This document shows positions 32,709 through 34,812 of a DNA stretch of 34,812 bases, one piece after another. The position numbers and the translations under genes are program-made. The DNA comes from an uncultured Clostridia bacterium (GTDB lineage: Bacteria > Bacillota > Clostridia > Lutisporales > Lutisporaceae). The stretch spans positions 1-34,812 of the forward strand of contig CALJSV010000180.1 of NCBI GenBank assembly GCA_937976095.1, in the 5' to 3' direction. Numbering within the stretch: position 1 is the stretch's first letter; each line of letters begins with the position of its first letter. The notes under the pieces were generated by a model. The model was not told the DNA's origin, searched no databases, and saw nothing but the letters and a program-made list of their open reading frames with translations.

Positions 32709-34812
32709 TTAAAGCTCCTTATAAAACCTAAGGGTATTGAGCATTTCTTCATCAAGGGTAATCCTTAACTGTGTGTATTTAGTATATCTATTTTCCAAGT
32801 CCTTGACCTGCTTAGCTCGGGTATTGGAAAACATAGCTGTAGCAGTAGAAAAGGATGGATTAGAGGCCAGCTTTTCTCTTATATCCTTGGAGAAGGGGCA
32901 GTACTTATATAGAAGATCTCTTACAAGCTTATTAAGTCTAATTGTACCCATTGACTCGTAGTTCACCCATGAGATGTAATCAGCTGTAAAAACATCTCTG
33001 CTTACGTTGCGATGTTTCTTGATCTGTTGTTTTAGCTTCTCTTTTCCTTCTTCGGACAAATCCTTATTTTTCTTAAAAAACTGTAGATAATCCATATATT
33101 CCGAAGTTAGAGACTTGTTGCTGATATCGTTCCAGGCAACACCCATCATGGTTTTGCAAAGCTCCCATCGGAAGTTGCCGATAAGTCTCAGTATCATATC
33201 ATCAAGATTTTCATCAGTAAAAATAGGTATCAAGAATCGCCCCGGGGTGTTTCTTACTCTTCCGCTTATTTCCTGCCACATTATTGCATTTGAACCGTAA
33301 ATCGGGATAAGGATAATATCAGGCTTAACAGCCTGCATAATAAACTCCTTTTCAATGCCCTTGCTTATGTTGAAGTAGGAAATCTCTCTATGAAAGGCAG
33401 AAAAGTCAACCTCAAGCACTTTGCTTATAGCCTTTTGAACTTTCTCTGAGGTCACTAAAGCCTTATCAAGATCCTTAACAATAGCCTGATCATGTAATAT
33501 TGGGACATATGTGCTAATATGTCTGCTGCACAGCCTATGATTTGTTTTGAGCATATTATTGATTTCAAAGCTTACTCTGTTATCGTTATTGGTTTCGTAG
33601 GCAGGCCTTTCGTGCTCAAATGCCTCTCCACGCTTTATCATATCACGAAACACATCATAATAGTCCATAGAGAACTCATTGACCGATGGATTTCTTTCCT
33701 TTACGTATATCATTTCCAACCAGGACTTCATATCAAATAACGAATTTTGTTTATCAGAGACTTGAGCCTCTCCTATATCATACAGTGTCCATAGGTTTTT
33801 GGCACTGAGAAGCTTCTCGTCAATAAAGCCATAGTTGAGAAAGAGTCTGTATAGCTTTTCACTGTTTTTTTCACTTGCTACACGCTTAAAAACTGCTTCG
33901 TATACATCAAAAAATGCTAAAGAAATATCTTTGCGAAGCTTACGTGCTTTATCATCATCAGAAAGCTTGTCCTTAAGCTCTCTAAAAGCCCATAAGTTAT
34001 TTAAGAGGCTGCTTGAAATCTCTTTAGGTACATTTGCGTAGGCAATGATTCTTTCTGCACTGTTTATAAGCTCCTCAGGTATGCCATCTCTTGCAGCTGC
34101 TGCTGTAGAAGAAGCTTGGACTTTTGGGCTATACCCTTCTTCAGGTATTTTATTAACCATAGCTTCTACTGAAGCTAAATCTATAGTAAGCTCATTGTCA
34201 TATAAATCTGCAAATAAATCCATATAGTAGCTGATTTTTTCAACTATAAATTGTATAGCTTCAAGCATGTCTGATGTATCATAGATGCTTTTTTCAACAC
34301 TTAAATAAGCCTTCACATATTCTGCGAGTATGCTTGGCTTACTTTCGCTTATAAGTGACTCTAGCTTTTGCTCTATAGCTTGAAGCACCTTCTTTAATCT
34401 GCATATGATGTCTCTTAGCAGCTGTGATATGTCTGTGCAGGTATATCTTGTAATAACAAATTCTGAGCTTAAAAGGTTCTTTTTTAGTTCTGGAGATAGG
34501 CTGTAGTATGCCTTGAAATAGTTCAGCTTTAAAAGATCCAAATCTGCTGCAGCTGAACTGCTATTATCAAAATGGCTTGCATCAATAAAGTCAGTGTCAA
34601 AACCAAAGGGTATTTGAATTTTTTGATCCTTAAAGCACTCTAACAGCTCTTTACCTCTTAATAAGGTTGGCCACTCGCTATTATAAGCAAACTCATGCTT
34701 TTCTTTAAAAATCCAAAAGAGTATGCTTAAATTATCTGTTAATACACTAAGCCCTTTGTTTAAGGCCTCTATTTCAAGCAGGCTTTTGTATGAAGCTTCC
34801 ACCAGGCGGTAA
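32709..34812 (-). CDS. large protein of unknown family, 5' end outside the window
   Basis: The reading frame runs from the window edge (codons continue upstream of GTG 34802 as YRLV) to TAA at 32709, giving at least 700 residues. It is soluble and mostly helical, without signal peptide, membrane helix, nucleotide-binding loop or cysteine cluster that I can recognise. Notable patches are a central RHISTYVPILHDQA segment, PDIILIPIYGSNAIMWQEIS, RVRNTPGRFLIPIF (from which a beta-alpha-beta fold could be argued), and the C-terminal basic stretch LRITLDEEML. Patches with dense Asp/Glu/Lys suggest surface-exposed helices. It may be the C-terminal portion of a longer multidomain protein. Function is not assignable; I give no family. 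Confidence 0.7.
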   Translation of the reverse strand, partial: YRLVEASYKSLLEIEALNKGLSVLTDNLSILFWIFKEKHEFAYNSEWPTLLRGKELLECFKDQKIQIPFGFDTDFIDASHFDNSSSAAADLDLLKLNYFKAYYSLSPELKKNLLSSEFVITRYTCTDISQLLRDIICRLKKVLQAIEQKLESLISESKPSILAEYVKAYLSVEKSIYDTSDMLEAIQFIVEKISYYMDLFADLYDNELTIDLASVEAMVNKIPEEGYSPKVQASSTAAAARDGIPEELINSAERIIAYANVPKEISSSLLNNLWAFRELKDKLSDDDKARKLRKDISLAFFDVYEAVFKRVASEKNSEKLYRLFLNYGFIDEKLLSAKNLWTLYDIGEAQVSDKQNSLFDMKSWLEMIYVKERNPSVNEFSMDYYDVFRDMIKRGEAFEHERPAYETNNDNRVSFEINNMLKTNHRLCSRHISTYVPILHDQAIVKDLDKALVTSEKVQKAISKVLEVDFSAFHREISYFNISKGIEKEFIMQAVKPDIILIPIYGSNAIMWQEISGRVRNTPGRFLIPIFTDENLDDMILRLIGNFRWELCKTMMGVAWNDISNKSLTSEYMDYLQFFKKNKDLSEEGKEKLKQQIKKHRNVSRDVFTADYISWVNYESMGTIRLNKLVRDLLYKYCPFSKDIREKLASNPSFSTATAMFSNTRAKQVKDLENRYTKYTQLRITLDEEMLNTLRFYKEL

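Overview
The window looks like the chromosome of a low-GC, probably anaerobic and motile member of the Clostridia. The DNA is A+T-rich with strong AGGAGG-type ribosome binding sites, sigma-A promoters and U-tailed hairpin terminators. Gene content fits: a tungstate transporter (tup), queuosine reductase queG, a CD3324-type small protein, an SLH-domain surface protein, DUF421 and DUF5658 membrane proteins, TetR-controlled efflux operons and cyclic-di-GMP and chemotaxis signalling. No rRNA, tRNA, CRISPR array, transposase or prophage was recognised, so this is mostly ordinary chromosome with short single-function operons.

Layout. 1-1875: a chemoreceptor gene broken by a frameshift in an A8 run. 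1970-3958 (minus): a stand-alone rsmH-type 16S rRNA methyltransferase behind queG. 4160-4720: a TetR regulator. 4738-4945: non-coding DNA that folds like a structured RNA. 4987-5135: a Moco/Tuco-type riboswitch candidate plus intrinsic terminator, leading into tupB-tupC-tupA (tungstate ABC importer); tupA carries a one-base frameshift near its end. 7772-9658: a Cache-GGDEF diguanylate cyclase. 9821-10576: a Dps/ferritin-like protein. 10742-11590: a membrane-anchored metallophosphoesterase. 11696-13093: a MATE exporter. 13225-15423: a 7TM-PAS hybrid histidine kinase. 15412-15765 (minus): a DUF5658 protein whose 3' end also forms the kinase terminator.

15931-20390: TetR, an MMPL/RND transporter and an exported coiled-coil partner. 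20740-22314: a CD3324-family protein and an M24 peptidase. 22382-23305 (minus): a methyltransferase with protein-arginine-methyltransferase (PRMT) hallmarks and an in-frame stop right after its best ribosome binding site. 23739-26708: a 989-residue SLH surface protein. 26733-28043 (minus): a CLC transporter of the presumed fluoride-exporting subtype. 28192-28911: DUF421. 29063-32646: TetR, ABC ATPase and FtsX-type permease behind a consensus promoter overlapped by two interlocked palindromic operators. 32709-34812 (minus): a large protein of unknown family that runs off the window.

How it works together: several loci are self-contained sensing and export modules (two TetR-efflux operons, MATE, CLC). 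The tup genes are probably gated by cofactor-sensing RNA. Signal transduction is represented by the chemoreceptor, the Cache-GGDEF enzyme and the hybrid kinase. The most interesting items are the unassigned structured RNA at 4738-4945, the bacterial PRMT-like gene with its interrupted leader, and the two single-base frameshifts in otherwise intact genes.
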